This document shows positions 28,218 through 38,436 of a DNA stretch of 64,000 nucleotides, piece by piece. The translations under genes were made by a program, and so were the position numbers. The DNA comes from Sandaracinus sp. (GTDB taxonomy: Bacteria > Myxococcota_A > Polyangia > Polyangiales > Houyiibacteriaceae): NCBI GenBank assembly GCA_020633125.1, contig JACKEH010000004.1, positions 1-64,000 of the forward strand, read 5' to 3'. The first letter of the stretch is position 1, and each line of letters begins with the position of its first letter. Under the pieces are notes generated by a model. It did not search any database and was not told where the DNA came from. It saw only the letters and a list, made by a program, of their open reading frames with translations.

Positions 28218-29891
28218 TCAATCCCAGTGTTGGGCGATGTAGGAGACCGTCTCGGTCACCTGCGCGCTCGGCTCCGGTGCGAGCGCGACCTGCGGCAACA
28301 CCAAGGCCGCACAGAGGCCCGACGCACCGACCAGCAGCCAGCCGTCGCGGGTGCGTTGAGACGCGAACACCATCGCGCCGAGCGCCAACACCGCGAGGGG
28401 CAAGAGCGACACCGCGCCGTCCACGCCGAGCGCCAGCAGCGGGTTGTCCGGCGCGCGGCCGAGCTCGAGCAGCGCGGGGAAGAGATGCGCGAGCGGCCAA
28501 TCGACGTCCGGCGGAACGTGCGGGTAGAGGCTCGGCACCCCGCCGGTGACGAGCGAAGCCGCCGCCGCACCGAGCGCCAACACGTGGGTGCCGCGACGCC
28601 AACGTCGCGCCATCGCGTCGAGCCCGAGCGCCGACGCGACCGCGACGAAGGGCAGGGTGACGACGAGGTAGCGCGGCCCGATGACCCAGCCGCCTTCCCA
28701 GTTGTTCATCAGACAGATGACCAAGTACGTGGTGAGGCAGCCGAGCCCGGCGACGAGGGTGGCGACCCGGTCCTTTCGCCAAGCCACGAAGGCACCGGCG
28801 AGGGCGAAAGCGAAGAAGGGCGTCGTCGCGAAGAGGCCGAGCCGCGGGTGGAAGAGCAGCTTCCACGCGGCGTCCCAACGGAACGCGTCGGCGCCGAAGA
28901 AGCCGCTCTCGTGTCCGGCGCGAAGGCCTTCGGTCTCCACGAAGAGGTGTCCGGGGGAGAACGGGCTGCCGAAGGCGCTCGCCTGAAAGTGCATGACCAT
29001 CAGCACCGGCAGCAGCGCGCCGACCCCGAAGGCGGCGAGCCGACCGAGCGTTCGACCCACGCGTCCGAGCTTGGACGCCGATTCGTTCGTGTCGCCGCCG
29101 ATCAGCGCGACGAGCGCGTAGACGCAGAGCGCGAAGGTCACGAAAAAGCACGGGTACTCGAGCGCGGTCGTCGCCGTCGCGAAGAGCCCGGCGAGGAACG
29201 CGCGAAAGGCGCTTCGCGCGCGTCGGCCGTCGGGGAGGCCGCGGTGGGCGTCGTGCAGGAGCGCGAAGCTCACGAGCGCGGTCGCGCCGCTCGTCGCGTG
29301 GCTCGCGAGCATGTACGCGTAGCCGAGCATCACCGAGCCGAGCGCGAGGGCGACGAAGGTCGCGTCGCGTACCAGCGCGGAACGAACGCGCGCGCCGAGC
29401 CAGCGGTGGAAGAAGAGGAAGAAAGCGAGCATCGGCAGCCCGCTGGCGAAGAGGCGCATCCACCACAGGCCGTCGTCGCGTTGCATCGGCGTGTCTTGAA
29501 GCGCGCGCGCGATCGCGTAGCCCGGGACCGCGAGCCAGCTCGCGAGCGGGGCCTTCACGCTGTAGTAGCGGCGGTGGTGGTCGCGCTCGACGCGACCCGA
29601 GCACGGCGCGAGCGTGCCGTCGGGGCCGTGGTCGACGCAGGCCGCGTCGTTCGTCCAACCCCAGCGCGCGCGGAAGCGGCTGATCTCGTAGCCGTGCTCT
29701 TCGACGAGCGCGGCGGTCATGTAGACCCGGACGTTCTCGTTGGGGTTGTTGAGCTGCGGGTAGTGCGGAAAGACGTAGAGCCACGCGCACGCGAAGAGCG
29801 CGCCCGCCCCGAGGGTGCGGCGCCACGACGGAATCGCCCGAGGCCCCCGGCCGGCGGGGAGCGGCGTCGCGGCGGCGGCGGCGGTGCTCAC
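28218..29891 (-). CDS. Polytopic GT-C-like membrane protein
   Basis: A 557-residue integral membrane protein with about 11 helices. After the first helix, the outer loop includes PNENVRVYMTAALVEEHGYEISRFRARWG, a pattern shared by ArnT/GT39-like transferases whose catalytic Asp/Glu lie after TM1. YYSVKAPLASWLAVPGYAI follows, as in the same proteins. The GTG at 29891 is chosen because codon use and the first membrane helix begin just after it; upstream in-frame sequence is Arg/Ser-rich and unlikely to be coding. It converges with the desaturase gene, 27 bp away. Confidence 0.78.
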   Translation of the reverse strand: MSTAAAAATPLPAGRGPRAIPSWRRTLGAGALFACAWLYVFPHYPQLNNPNENVRVYMTAALVEEHGYEISRFRARWGWTNDAACVDHGPDGTLAPCSGRVERDHHRRYYSVKAPLASWLAVPGYAIARALQDTPMQRDDGLWWMRLFASGLPMLAFFLFFHRWLGARVRSALVRDATFVALALGSVMLGYAYMLASHATSGATALVSFALLHDAHRGLPDGRRARSAFRAFLAGLFATATTALEYPCFFVTFALCVYALVALIGGDTNESASKLGRVGRTLGRLAAFGVGALLPVLMVMHFQASAFGSPFSPGHLFVETEGLRAGHESGFFGADAFRWDAAWKLLFHPRLGLFATTPFFAFALAGAFVAWRKDRVATLVAGLGCLTTYLVICLMNNWEGGWVIGPRYLVVTLPFVAVASALGLDAMARRWRRGTHVLALGAAAASLVTGGVPSLYPHVPPDVDWPLAHLFPALLELGRAPDNPLLALGVDGAVSLLPLAVLALGAMVFASQRTRDGWLLVGASGLCAALVLPQVALAPEPSAQVTETVSYIAQHWD

Positions 29892-30205
29892 GGCGGCGGA
29901 GCGTAGTCGCCTGCGCTCGAAGCGCGAGCGTTTCGCGCGCGGCGATCGCCTGCGGGGGCCGCTCGACGTCGGGAAACCCACCCGTGCGGGCGTCGCGGAG
30001 CATGTCACGTGCGGGGGGCGCGACCCGCGCTTCGCCGCTCTCTCGGCGGAAAAACACCCCACGATCCCAGGGGGTCGCGGGCATGGGATTCGGCGCCTCG
30101 GTGGGCGCGGGCTCCTCGCGGGCCGCCCTCCGCGCGCCGGGAGGGAAGGGTTTGCGGCTCGGGGGCCGTTGCCCGTGCCGAATGCGCCTCCTAACCTCCG
30201 CGCCG
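29892..30205. other. Intergenic region between divergent glycosyltransferase genes
   Basis: About 310 bp without a credible gene. It must hold the promoters of the GT-C-like gene (minus) and the GT2 gene (plus), but I see no clear sigma-70 boxes, terminator or repeat. Confidence 0.5.
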
Positions 30206-30928
30206 ATGTCCCGCGCGGCCGAGCTCAGCGTCGTCCTCCCGTGCTTCAACGAGGCCGGAAACGTCGCGCGTGTGGTGCGGGAGGCCGCGGAGCTCGCGGC
30301 GCACGTCGCCACGCTCGAGATCGTGGTCGTCGACGACGGAAGCACCGACGAGACCGCCTCGATCGTCGAGGGCCTGGCGGTTCCCGGGCTGCGGCTGGTG
30401 CGCCACGACGAAAACCGTGGTTACGGCGCGGCGCTGCGAAGCGGCCTGCTCGCGGCCCGCCACGACCACGTGCTCTACGTCGACGGAGACGGCCAGATCG
30501 ATCCGCGGCAGGTCGCGCCCCACCTGGCGGAGCTTCGTGGGGATCGCGTGCTCTGTGGGTTTCGCGCCCCGCGTCGCGACCCGTGGACCCGCACCCTCAG
30601 CGGTTTCGCGTGGACCAGCCTGGTCGGCCTGACGCTCGGCGTGCACGCGCGCGATCTCAACTGCGCCTTCAAGGTCTTTCCGCGGGCGTTTCTGCGGGAA
30701 GCGCGCTTGGAAGCCGAGGGCGCAGCGGTCGACGCGGAGCTGCTCTTCGAGGCGCGTCGTCTCGGCCTGCGTTGGACCGAGGTTCCGGTGGCCCATCGGC
30801 CGCGCGTCACGGGGCAAGCCACGGGCGCCAAGCCGACGGTGATCTTGCGCGCCCTCGGGGAGCTGTCCCGTCTGCGTACCCGAGCGACGGCGCCCTTCCG
30901 CGAGCCCGAGCGCGCCCTGCCGCTGTGA
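30206..30928 (+). CDS. GT2 glycosyltransferase, dolichyl-phosphate mannose synthase-like
   Basis: A 240-residue cytoplasmic GT2 enzyme without membrane helices. Motifs are LSVVLPCFNEAGNVARVV, IVVVDDGSTDETA, HDENRGYGAALRSGL and the DxD in VLYVDGDGQIDP, followed by CAFKVFPR and a C-terminal basic region. This matches DPM1/GtrB-like enzymes that load a sugar on polyprenyl phosphate. It is the second such enzyme in the block and is followed 10 bp later by a metallophosphoesterase gene. Confidence 0.88.
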   Translation: MSRAAELSVVLPCFNEAGNVARVVREAAELAAHVATLEIVVVDDGSTDETASIVEGLAVPGLRLVRHDENRGYGAALRSGLLAARHDHVLYVDGDGQIDPRQVAPHLAELRGDRVLCGFRAPRRDPWTRTLSGFAWTSLVGLTLGVHARDLNCAFKVFPRAFLREARLEAEGAAVDAELLFEARRLGLRWTEVPVAHRPRVTGQATGAKPTVILRALGELSRLRTRATAPFREPERALPL

Positions 30929-30938
30929 GCGGTCGGTC

Positions 30939-32729
30939 GTGACGACCCCTCACCACGTCCGGCATCCTCGTCGGGTGCGGAGTTTCGTCGTTCTCGTTCT
31001 CGCCCTCGTGGCGCTGCCCGCGGCGGCGCAAGAGATCACCATCCGGCCCTACGTCCAGGACGTCGGTACGACCTCGGCGTGGATCCTCTGGGAGACCACC
31101 ACGGGCGAAGAGAGCCGCGTCGAGTGGGGGCCGACCGAGGCCTTGGGGATGGAAGCGTCTGGAGGCGCGCACCCGAGCACGGGCGCCCACCGCGTGCACG
31201 AGGTCGCACTGACCGGGCTCTCGCCGTCCACGCGCTACCACTACGTGGTCCACACCGGCGGCGCGACGGCGGGGCCTTTTCACTTCACGACGAAGAGCGA
31301 CGACCGCGAGACCTCGTTTCGCATGATCGCGGTGAGCGACATGCAACACGACGAGAGCCACCCCGAGGTTTGGGGCGAGGTGATTCACGACGGCATTCTC
31401 GCGTTCCTCGCCGAAGAGACCGCGCGGCCCGACGACGGACTGGCCTTCTTGCTCGTGCCGGGCGACCTCGTCGATCGCGGCTCCGAGCACACGCAGTGGA
31501 TCGAGCGATTCTTCGCGCCCGCCGCGGATTTGCTCGCGTACGTGCCGGCGTATCCCACGCTCGGAAACCACGAAGCGGACACGCACTTCTACTACGACTA
31601 CTTTCGGCTCCCGCAGGACGAGAGCCACCCGGACCCCGACCGCTATTGGCGCTTCGATCACGGCAACGTCCGGATGATCGGGCTCGACTCGAACTTGCTG
31701 CTGCTCTTCGGCGCCCAAGAAGCCTTCTTCGACGAAGCGCTCGTGGACGCGTGCAGCGACGACGCGATCGACTTCGTCTTCGTGGCGATGCATCACGCGC
31801 ATCACTCGGAGCTCTGGCCCGACGGGGAAGCCGGCTTCGCCAGCACCGCGGTCACCCGCGTCGACCGGTTCTCGCGCGAATGTGGGAAGCCGGCCGCGAT
31901 GTTCTACGGGCACACACACGGCTACGCGCGGGGAGGCTCACGCGACGTGCCGCACCTGTGGATCAACGTCGCCAGCGCGGGTGGACGCCTCGACCGATGG
32001 GGCAGCGACGACGCGCAATACGACGACCCCGAGACGCAGGTCAGCCAAGACGAGTACGGCTTCGTGGTGCTCGACGTGGTCGCGGGCGACGCGCCGCGGT
32101 TCACCCTCCGCCGCATCGGCATGGGCCAGGCGGACACCTCGCGCGCCCGCGTGCTGCGGGACGAGATCACGGTGCGTCGCTACGACGCGGCACCGACCGC
32201 GCCCACGCCCGTCGCGCCTCGGGGGCGGGTGGCGCCGGGCTGCACGATGCTTCGGACGGGCGACTTCGCCGACTCCGACGGCGACCTTCACGGCGCGACG
32301 CATTGGCAGGTCGCCGATCGTTGCACCGGCTTCGACGAACCCCTGCTCGAGCGCTACCGCGTCCACGAGAACTGGTTCGCCGGCGAAGACCTGCAAGCCG
32401 GCGACGACCTGCGGGACGAGGGCTTCGACGAGCTCGCGACGGGGCGCTTCTATTGCTGGCGCGCGCGCCATCGTGACCGGGGCCTCGCCTGGAGCGACTG
32501 GTCGGGCCCGACCGCGTTTCGGCTCGAAGCCGATGGCGACGTGGATTGCGTGGACGAGGCGCCAGTCGAGCCCGACCCGCTTCCGCCCCCGACGCCGGTG
32601 GGCATCGACGGGGGCAGCGGCAGTGTGCCGACGGGCGAGGGCGGTGGTGGCTGCCACGCCGCGGGAACCTCGGCGCCCGCGGTGAGCGTGCTCGTGCTGC
32701 TCGCGTTCGTTCGCCGCCGCCGGTCCTGA
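30939..32729 (+). CDS. Secreted purple-acid-phosphatase-like metallophosphoesterase with MYXO-CTERM tail
   Basis: A 596-residue exported protein. The signal peptide (FVVLVLALVALPAAAQE) leads to a fibronectin-III-like domain (about 30-125) as in purple acid phosphatases, then a calcineurin-like phosphoesterase domain (about 125-400). The metal-binding residues are in DMQHDE, PGDLVDRG, GNHEADTH, AMHHAHHS and YGHTHGYARG. A Cys-containing domain follows. The C-terminus is Gly-rich with one Cys (GEGGGGCHAAG), then a hydrophobic helix and RRRRS, the MYXO-CTERM sorting form. It is probably anchored at the outer surface. The start is a GTG; a later GTG at 30975 would shorten the signal peptide. Confidence 0.88.
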   Translation: MTTPHHVRHPRRVRSFVVLVLALVALPAAAQEITIRPYVQDVGTTSAWILWETTTGEESRVEWGPTEALGMEASGGAHPSTGAHRVHEVALTGLSPSTRYHYVVHTGGATAGPFHFTTKSDDRETSFRMIAVSDMQHDESHPEVWGEVIHDGILAFLAEETARPDDGLAFLLVPGDLVDRGSEHTQWIERFFAPAADLLAYVPAYPTLGNHEADTHFYYDYFRLPQDESHPDPDRYWRFDHGNVRMIGLDSNLLLLFGAQEAFFDEALVDACSDDAIDFVFVAMHHAHHSELWPDGEAGFASTAVTRVDRFSRECGKPAAMFYGHTHGYARGGSRDVPHLWINVASAGGRLDRWGSDDAQYDDPETQVSQDEYGFVVLDVVAGDAPRFTLRRIGMGQADTSRARVLRDEITVRRYDAAPTAPTPVAPRGRVAPGCTMLRTGDFADSDGDLHGATHWQVADRCTGFDEPLLERYRVHENWFAGEDLQAGDDLRDEGFDELATGRFYCWRARHRDRGLAWSDWSGPTAFRLEADGDVDCVDEAPVEPDPLPPPTPVGIDGGSGSVPTGEGGGGCHAAGTSAPAVSVLVLLAFVRRRRS

Positions 32730-32771
32730 GCGCCACCGCATTCAAACGCACCGGTCGGCCGCGCGAACGAA

Positions 32772-32796
32772 TCGGGCCCACTCGACGCGGGCCCGA
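32772..32796. terminator. Bidirectional hairpin between convergent genes
   Basis: A perfect 8-bp stem TCGGGCCC/GGGCCCGA (32772-32779 with 32789-32796) and a 9-nt loop, lying in the 91-bp gap between two convergent genes. There is no strong T tract on either side. Confidence 0.55.
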
Positions 32797-32820
32797 CTCA
32801 GACGACGCGAGGCGCCCGCG

Positions 32821-34878
32821 TCACTCCAAGCCGCGAATGCAGACGTTCGCGTTGCAGACGAGGCCCATGCCCTCGCAGCAGTCGGCATCCGTCGAGCACG
32901 TCTCGCCCGCGTTGCGGCAACGCTCCGGCGGGGGCGGCGAGCACACCAACGCGCCGCTCTCGTCCGGGCTGCACTCGCCGCCGCAGCACTCGCTGCCGAC
33001 CGCGCAGCTCTCGCCGTCCGGGCGGCACGCGCGAGGCGCCCAATACGCCGAGATGTTCGCGGAGCGGGTGGCCTGCCCCGGCAGCCAATATGCCACGGCG
33101 CTCGGGTCTTCGCCCGCGGGCGTTCCGGTTCGAATCGCCGTCACCCAGATCTGTTGGCGCCGCGACACCGGGCTGGGCGAGTTGCCGATCGAGTCGTTGC
33201 CGTACACGCGGCGCGACAAGAAGCTCAGCCACACGTAGCCGCCCTCGCGGAAGGGCGAGAAGCGCGGCTGGAAGTCGTCGTTGGCGCCGCTCATCGCCCG
33301 AGAGAGCGGGCGCACGTCGCTGCCGTCCGGGTTCATCACGTAGATGCCGCCGCTGCCGCTCTCGCTGCGCGCGCTCGGGCCGCTTCCGAACGCGAGCAAC
33401 GCGGAGTCCGGCGACCAGCTGGGGTAGCTGTCGGCACCGCCGAGCGAGGCCCCCGCGTGAATCTGCGTGGCGGCGCCGAAGGCGTCTCCCGCGACCTCGA
33501 CCACCGAGATGTTGCCGGCCGTGAGGTTGTCGCCCCAGCCGCTGTAGCCGGACACGTACGCGATGCGCGTGCCGTCGGGCGACCAATCCGGCTGCGTCGC
33601 GGCGGGGCCACCGGTCGTGACGCGCGTGCCCGCGAGCGGGTCGTAGATCGAGAGCGTGGGCGAGGTGTTCTCGCCGCTCGCGACCACCATTCGGGTGTCG
33701 TCCGGGCTCCACGACGAGAACCACCAGTACAACCCGCTGCCGCTCGGAGAGTAGAGCGAGGGTGCGGGGTTCGCGGTGAGGTCCGTGGTCAGGTCGAAGG
33801 TCGTGCCGAAGTTCACGCCGCCGCTGAGCCGGCCCGCCATGTAGCGGCCGCTGCGCGAGACGCTGTGGCAACCGACGCATTGATCGCCGCCGCCGGGCCC
33901 TCCGCCACCGGGCGGGCTCGGCATGAACGAGGTCGCGACGCCCGACCCGTCGTCGATGCGCTGAATGCGCCCCGACACGATGTCCCAGTAGTAGACGCTG
34001 CCTGCGACCGCGACGCGCGCGAAGGTCATCGAGCGCGGGGTGCCCCGGACGAGCTCGCCCGTGGCAGCCTCGAGGCGATCGACGACCACCGTCGCCGCCG
34101 TCTCCCCGTCCGACTGCGCGAGCGCACCCCACGAGCCGGTGTCGACGAGCCAATGCCGCATCGGATCGTACGCGAGGTAGGCGGTGACTTCCGCGCTCGG
34201 CTTGGTCAGGCGAACGCGAAAAAAGTCGCCGGCGGCGGCGCGTGTCCACTGCACGTCGGCCGGGTAGACGTTTTGAGGAAAGACCACGCCGTCCAGCGGG
34301 TAGACGAGGTCGGCCGAGCGTGCGGCGTCGTCGACCGCGGTCGCGCCCGAGAAACGCGTCTCGATGTCGGCCGGCACGTCGCCGACCACGTGCGTGCGCT
34401 GCAGGCGGACTCGAATCGGTGCGGTCGTCGCCATGCCGAGCACGGACGCCGTCAACGTGGTCTCGCCACCGACCACGCCGCTCGCGACGAAGACGCCGCT
34501 CGCTTCGTCGACGGTGCCGAGCACGCGGTCGGCGAGCTCGAAAAGCGGTGCGACGGCGGGCTCTTCGCTGCCGTCGTCGAAGACGAGGACGAGGTCGAAG
34601 TCGGCTTCGGGCATCGAGCCGTCGATGGAGACGAGCTCCGCCGACGCCGGCTCGAGGCGCACCGACGCGAGCGCGCGACGCGGTGCGTCCACGCTCGGCG
34701 CGTCGAGGGTGGTCGAGGCGTCGCGCTCGGGCGCCTCGACGCAATATCCGTCGAGGCAGACCTGGGTCCCGCGGCAATCCGACATCGACTCGCAGGTCTC
34801 CATCGGGGTCGGGGAGCTGCCGCAGTCGCAGGCGGCGAGCAGGAAAAGCAGGGCGGGCGCGAACGGACGGCGTTTCAT
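32821..34878 (-). CDS. Lipoprotein with CxxCH haem-like motif and WD40/TolB-type propeller
   Basis: A 685-residue lipoprotein (lipobox LFLLAACDCG). A short Cys-rich segment (CESMSDCRGTQVCLDGYC) precedes an Ig-like domain and a domain reading VYPLDGVVFPQNVYPADVQWT. A single CxxCH motif follows (CVGCH, Cys334-His338), fitting covalent haem c. After it come PD40-type propeller blades (WSPDDTRM, WSPDGTRIAYVS, WSPDSALLAFGS, and FSPFREGGYVWLS). The C-terminus has two dickkopf-like Cys clusters (CRPDGESCAVGSECCGGEC and CRNAGETCSTDADCCEG). It is probably an outer-membrane or surface protein. The haem ligand call is motif-based only. Confidence 0.85.
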   Translation of the reverse strand: MKRRPFAPALLFLLAACDCGSSPTPMETCESMSDCRGTQVCLDGYCVEAPERDASTTLDAPSVDAPRRALASVRLEPASAELVSIDGSMPEADFDLVLVFDDGSEEPAVAPLFELADRVLGTVDEASGVFVASGVVGGETTLTASVLGMATTAPIRVRLQRTHVVGDVPADIETRFSGATAVDDAARSADLVYPLDGVVFPQNVYPADVQWTRAAAGDFFRVRLTKPSAEVTAYLAYDPMRHWLVDTGSWGALAQSDGETAATVVVDRLEAATGELVRGTPRSMTFARVAVAGSVYYWDIVSGRIQRIDDGSGVATSFMPSPPGGGGPGGGDQCVGCHSVSRSGRYMAGRLSGGVNFGTTFDLTTDLTANPAPSLYSPSGSGLYWWFSSWSPDDTRMVVASGENTSPTLSIYDPLAGTRVTTGGPAATQPDWSPDGTRIAYVSGYSGWGDNLTAGNISVVEVAGDAFGAATQIHAGASLGGADSYPSWSPDSALLAFGSGPSARSESGSGGIYVMNPDGSDVRPLSRAMSGANDDFQPRFSPFREGGYVWLSFLSRRVYGNDSIGNSPSPVSRRQQIWVTAIRTGTPAGEDPSAVAYWLPGQATRSANISAYWAPRACRPDGESCAVGSECCGGECSPDESGALVCSPPPPERCRNAGETCSTDADCCEGMGLVCNANVCIRGLE

Positions 34879-34992
34879 GGGCGCCTCGACTCTAAGGGGT
34901 TCGCCTCCGTGGCGTCGACGCGTGAATCCCCTGGTTCGGCGGTGCGAGTACCGAACGCAAGGAACCGGGGGCTCTGCAAAGGGGCTCGAGCG

Positions 34993-35892
<900 letters not shown>

Positions 35893-36019
35893 CCTGCGGG
35901 TCCGAGTCCGAACTATATCGCGCATTTTGCGTCGCAGGTCAGCCCCCCTTTCGGGGGCGTCGCGGTCCGGGGCGCCGGTTTGTTGACCCCTCGATCTCCG
36001 CCTTGCGAGGGTCGGGGCG

Positions 36020-37318
36020 ATGACGAACGCCGCCAACGAGGGGCGCCGCGCATGGCGGCGCCATGCCGTGATCGCGGTCGTGCTCACCGCGCTCGGCCTG
36101 CTCGGACTCACGCAAGTTTCGCGAGGCGCCGCCGACGAACGCCGCACGGAGCGTCCGCATGCCGCAGCGCGTCAACGCGTCGCTGCCGAGGCTCCGGCGC
36201 CGGCTCGTCCGGCTCGACCGGATCCCCGTCGGCTGCTCGAGGGCTTCGATCCACGTCGCCACGAGCCATCGGGCGACGAGCGGGTCTCGACCCTCGCGGA
36301 AGGACGCCGTGCGGTGCTCACGCTCGAGCCGGGCCTGCAGGAGCACCTCGAGCACGAGCTCGCGCGCTACGAGGTGCCCTACGGCGCCGTGGTCGCGATG
36401 GAGCCGTCGACGGGCCGCGTGCTCGCCTACGTGAGCCACTCCAGCGCCAACCCGGACGCCGGCGACCTCGTGCTCGACCCGACCCCGCCTACCGCGTCGG
36501 TGTTCAAGGTCGTCACCGGCGCGGCGCTCGTGGACGCGGGGGTCTCGCCCGGCACGCGGGTTTGTTACACGGGCGGCGGCAGCCGGCTGACGGTCTGGCA
36601 CCTCGAGGACCACGACCAAGAGGCGTCCTGCCACACGCTCGCGGAGGCGATGGGCCACTCCACGAACGCCATCTTCGCCAAGCTCGCGGACCGACACCTC
36701 GACGGCCCCACGATCGAGCGGTACGCGGCGGCCTTCGGCTTCGGCCACGCGTTGCCCTTCGACGTGCCGACGCGTCCGAGCCCCGCGGAGGTGCCGACGG
36801 ATCGTCTCGAGCGTGCACGCACCGCGGCCGGCTTCTGGCACATGCACATGTCGCCCCTTCATGCCGCGTTGATCGCCAGCACCATCGCCAACGACGGAAA
36901 GATGCCGCGCGCGGCCATCGTCGATCGCGTGGAGTCGGCGGGCGGCGACGTGTTGATGCGACACGAGCCGAGCGTGTTTCGCGACGTGATCCCGCGCGCG
37001 ACGGCGCGTCAGGTGAACCAGATGATGCGCCTGACCGTGAGCGAAGGAACCGCGCGTCGGACCTTCGTCGACCCGCAGGGGCGCCCCTTCCTCCCCGACA
37101 TCGTCGTGGCGGGAAAAACGGGGACGTTGAGCGCGGAGCGGCCTTACCGCGGCTACACGTGGTGGGTCGGCTTCGCGCCGGCCGACAACCCGACCATCGC
37201 GGTCGCGGCGGTCGTGGTCAACACGCCGCTTTGGCGGATCAAGGCGAGCTACGTCGCGCGCGAAGCGCTGCGCTACTACTTGGTCGAGAACCCGGCCACG
37301 CGCGTCACCCCCGGTTGA
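36020..37318 (+). CDS. Penicillin-binding protein transpeptidase
   Basis: A 432-residue membrane-anchored protein with one N-terminal helix (about 15-33) and a Pro/Ala-rich spacer. The transpeptidase domain has the three active-site motifs SVFK (Ser160, Lys163), STN (214-216) and KTG (366-368). It lacks the N-terminal glycosyltransferase or PBP-dimer domain of larger PBPs, so it is a short, class B-like or PBP-related enzyme acting on peptidoglycan in the periplasm. A class D beta-lactamase-like role is possible but less likely. The twitching ATPase gene lies 67 bp downstream. Confidence 0.88.
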   Translation: MTNAANEGRRAWRRHAVIAVVLTALGLLGLTQVSRGAADERRTERPHAAARQRVAAEAPAPARPARPDPRRLLEGFDPRRHEPSGDERVSTLAEGRRAVLTLEPGLQEHLEHELARYEVPYGAVVAMEPSTGRVLAYVSHSSANPDAGDLVLDPTPPTASVFKVVTGAALVDAGVSPGTRVCYTGGGSRLTVWHLEDHDQEASCHTLAEAMGHSTNAIFAKLADRHLDGPTIERYAAAFGFGHALPFDVPTRPSPAEVPTDRLERARTAAGFWHMHMSPLHAALIASTIANDGKMPRAAIVDRVESAGGDVLMRHEPSVFRDVIPRATARQVNQMMRLTVSEGTARRTFVDPQGRPFLPDIVVAGKTGTLSAERPYRGYTWWVGFAPADNPTIAVAAVVVNTPLWRIKASYVAREALRYYLVENPATRVTPG

Positions 37319-37385
37319 GCGCGGTCGTCGGCGTAGGGCAACGACGGGCTTCTCGGGAACCCGGTCGCCCGCGTATCCTCGGGGA

Positions 37386-38426
37386 ATGGATGAATCGACG
37401 CTGCTCGCGCTGCTCAAGAAGGGGGCTCAACACAAAGCGAGCGACGTGATCTTGAAGGTCGGCCAACCGCCGGCCTTTCGCGTGAACGGCGACCTCCACT
37501 ACCTGCAGGGCGACAAGCTGCGACCCGAGCAGACGATGGCGCTGGCGGAGATCATCCTTCGGCGCTCCCGCTTCAAGGGCAGCCTCGAAGACCTCACCGA
37601 ATACGACACGAGCTACGGCGCGTCGGGGGTCGGTCGCTACCGCGTCAACGTCTACCGCCAGCGCGGCTCGCTCGCGATGGCGCTGCGCGCGATTCCCCTC
37701 GAGGTACCGAGCTTCGAGTCGCTTCGTCTGCCGTCCGCCGTGGCGAAGCTGGCGGAGAACGAACGCGGAATGATCCTCTGCGTGGGTGCGGCCGGAAACG
37801 GAAAGAGCACGACGCTCGCGGCGATGGTCGACCACATCAACCGCAACAACCGCGTGCACATCGTCACGATCGAAGACCCGATCGAATACATGCACACCGA
37901 CCATCTCGCGTCGGTGTCGCAGCGCGAAATCGGGCTCGACACACCGGCCTTCGCGACGGCACTTCGTGCAGCGCTCCGACAAGATCCGGACGTGATCCTC
38001 GTCGGTGAGATCCGCGACGAAGAGACGATGGACATCGCGCTCAAGGCGGCCGAAACGGGCCACCTCGTGCTCTCGACGCTTCACACGCCCGACGTCGCAC
38101 GCACGGTGGGTCGTGTGCTCTCGCTCTCCGGCAGCAACAGCGTGCAGGAGACCCGCGAGCGATTCGCCGACAACCTCAAGGGCATCATCGCGCAGCGGCT
38201 CTTGCCGCGCGCCGACGGGAGCGGGCGCGTCATCGCGGTCGAAGTGCTCGTGATGACGGGCACCGCGCGCGAGAGCATTCGAAGCCCCGAAGGCAACCTG
38301 CCGCTCAAGGACGTCATGGAGCGCGGCGTGCACCCCTACGGCATGCAGACCTTCGAGATGGCGTTGCGGGATCTGGTGAAGAACGGGCTCATCTCGGTCG
38401 AAACCGCCCGCGCGGCCATGGGCTGA
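37386..38426 (+). CDS. pilT: PilT/PilU-type twitching motility ATPase
   Basis: A 346-residue cytoplasmic hexameric ATPase of the type IV pilus retraction family. The N-terminal PAS-like domain has KASDVILKVGQPPAFRVNG. Walker A reads GAAGNGKS (134-141) where the family usually has GPTGSGKS. The Asp box is IEDPIEY, Walker B is PDVILVGEIRD and the His box is TGHLVLSTLHT. ARTVGRVLSLS and QRLLPR are also standard. It powers pilus disassembly for S-motility, or a related function. Whether it is PilT or PilU is not decided by the sequence. Confidence 0.92.
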   Translation: MDESTLLALLKKGAQHKASDVILKVGQPPAFRVNGDLHYLQGDKLRPEQTMALAEIILRRSRFKGSLEDLTEYDTSYGASGVGRYRVNVYRQRGSLAMALRAIPLEVPSFESLRLPSAVAKLAENERGMILCVGAAGNGKSTTLAAMVDHINRNNRVHIVTIEDPIEYMHTDHLASVSQREIGLDTPAFATALRAALRQDPDVILVGEIRDEETMDIALKAAETGHLVLSTLHTPDVARTVGRVLSLSGSNSVQETRERFADNLKGIIAQRLLPRADGSGRVIAVEVLVMTGTARESIRSPEGNLPLKDVMERGVHPYGMQTFEMALRDLVKNGLISVETARAAMG

Positions 38427-38436
38427 CTTTGTTTCT

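Noticed and set aside
28227..29906. A 559-codon plus-strand frame opposite the GT-C-like gene
   Set aside because: It is Arg/Glu-rich with no family motifs and no membrane helices, while the minus strand encodes a clear polytopic protein.
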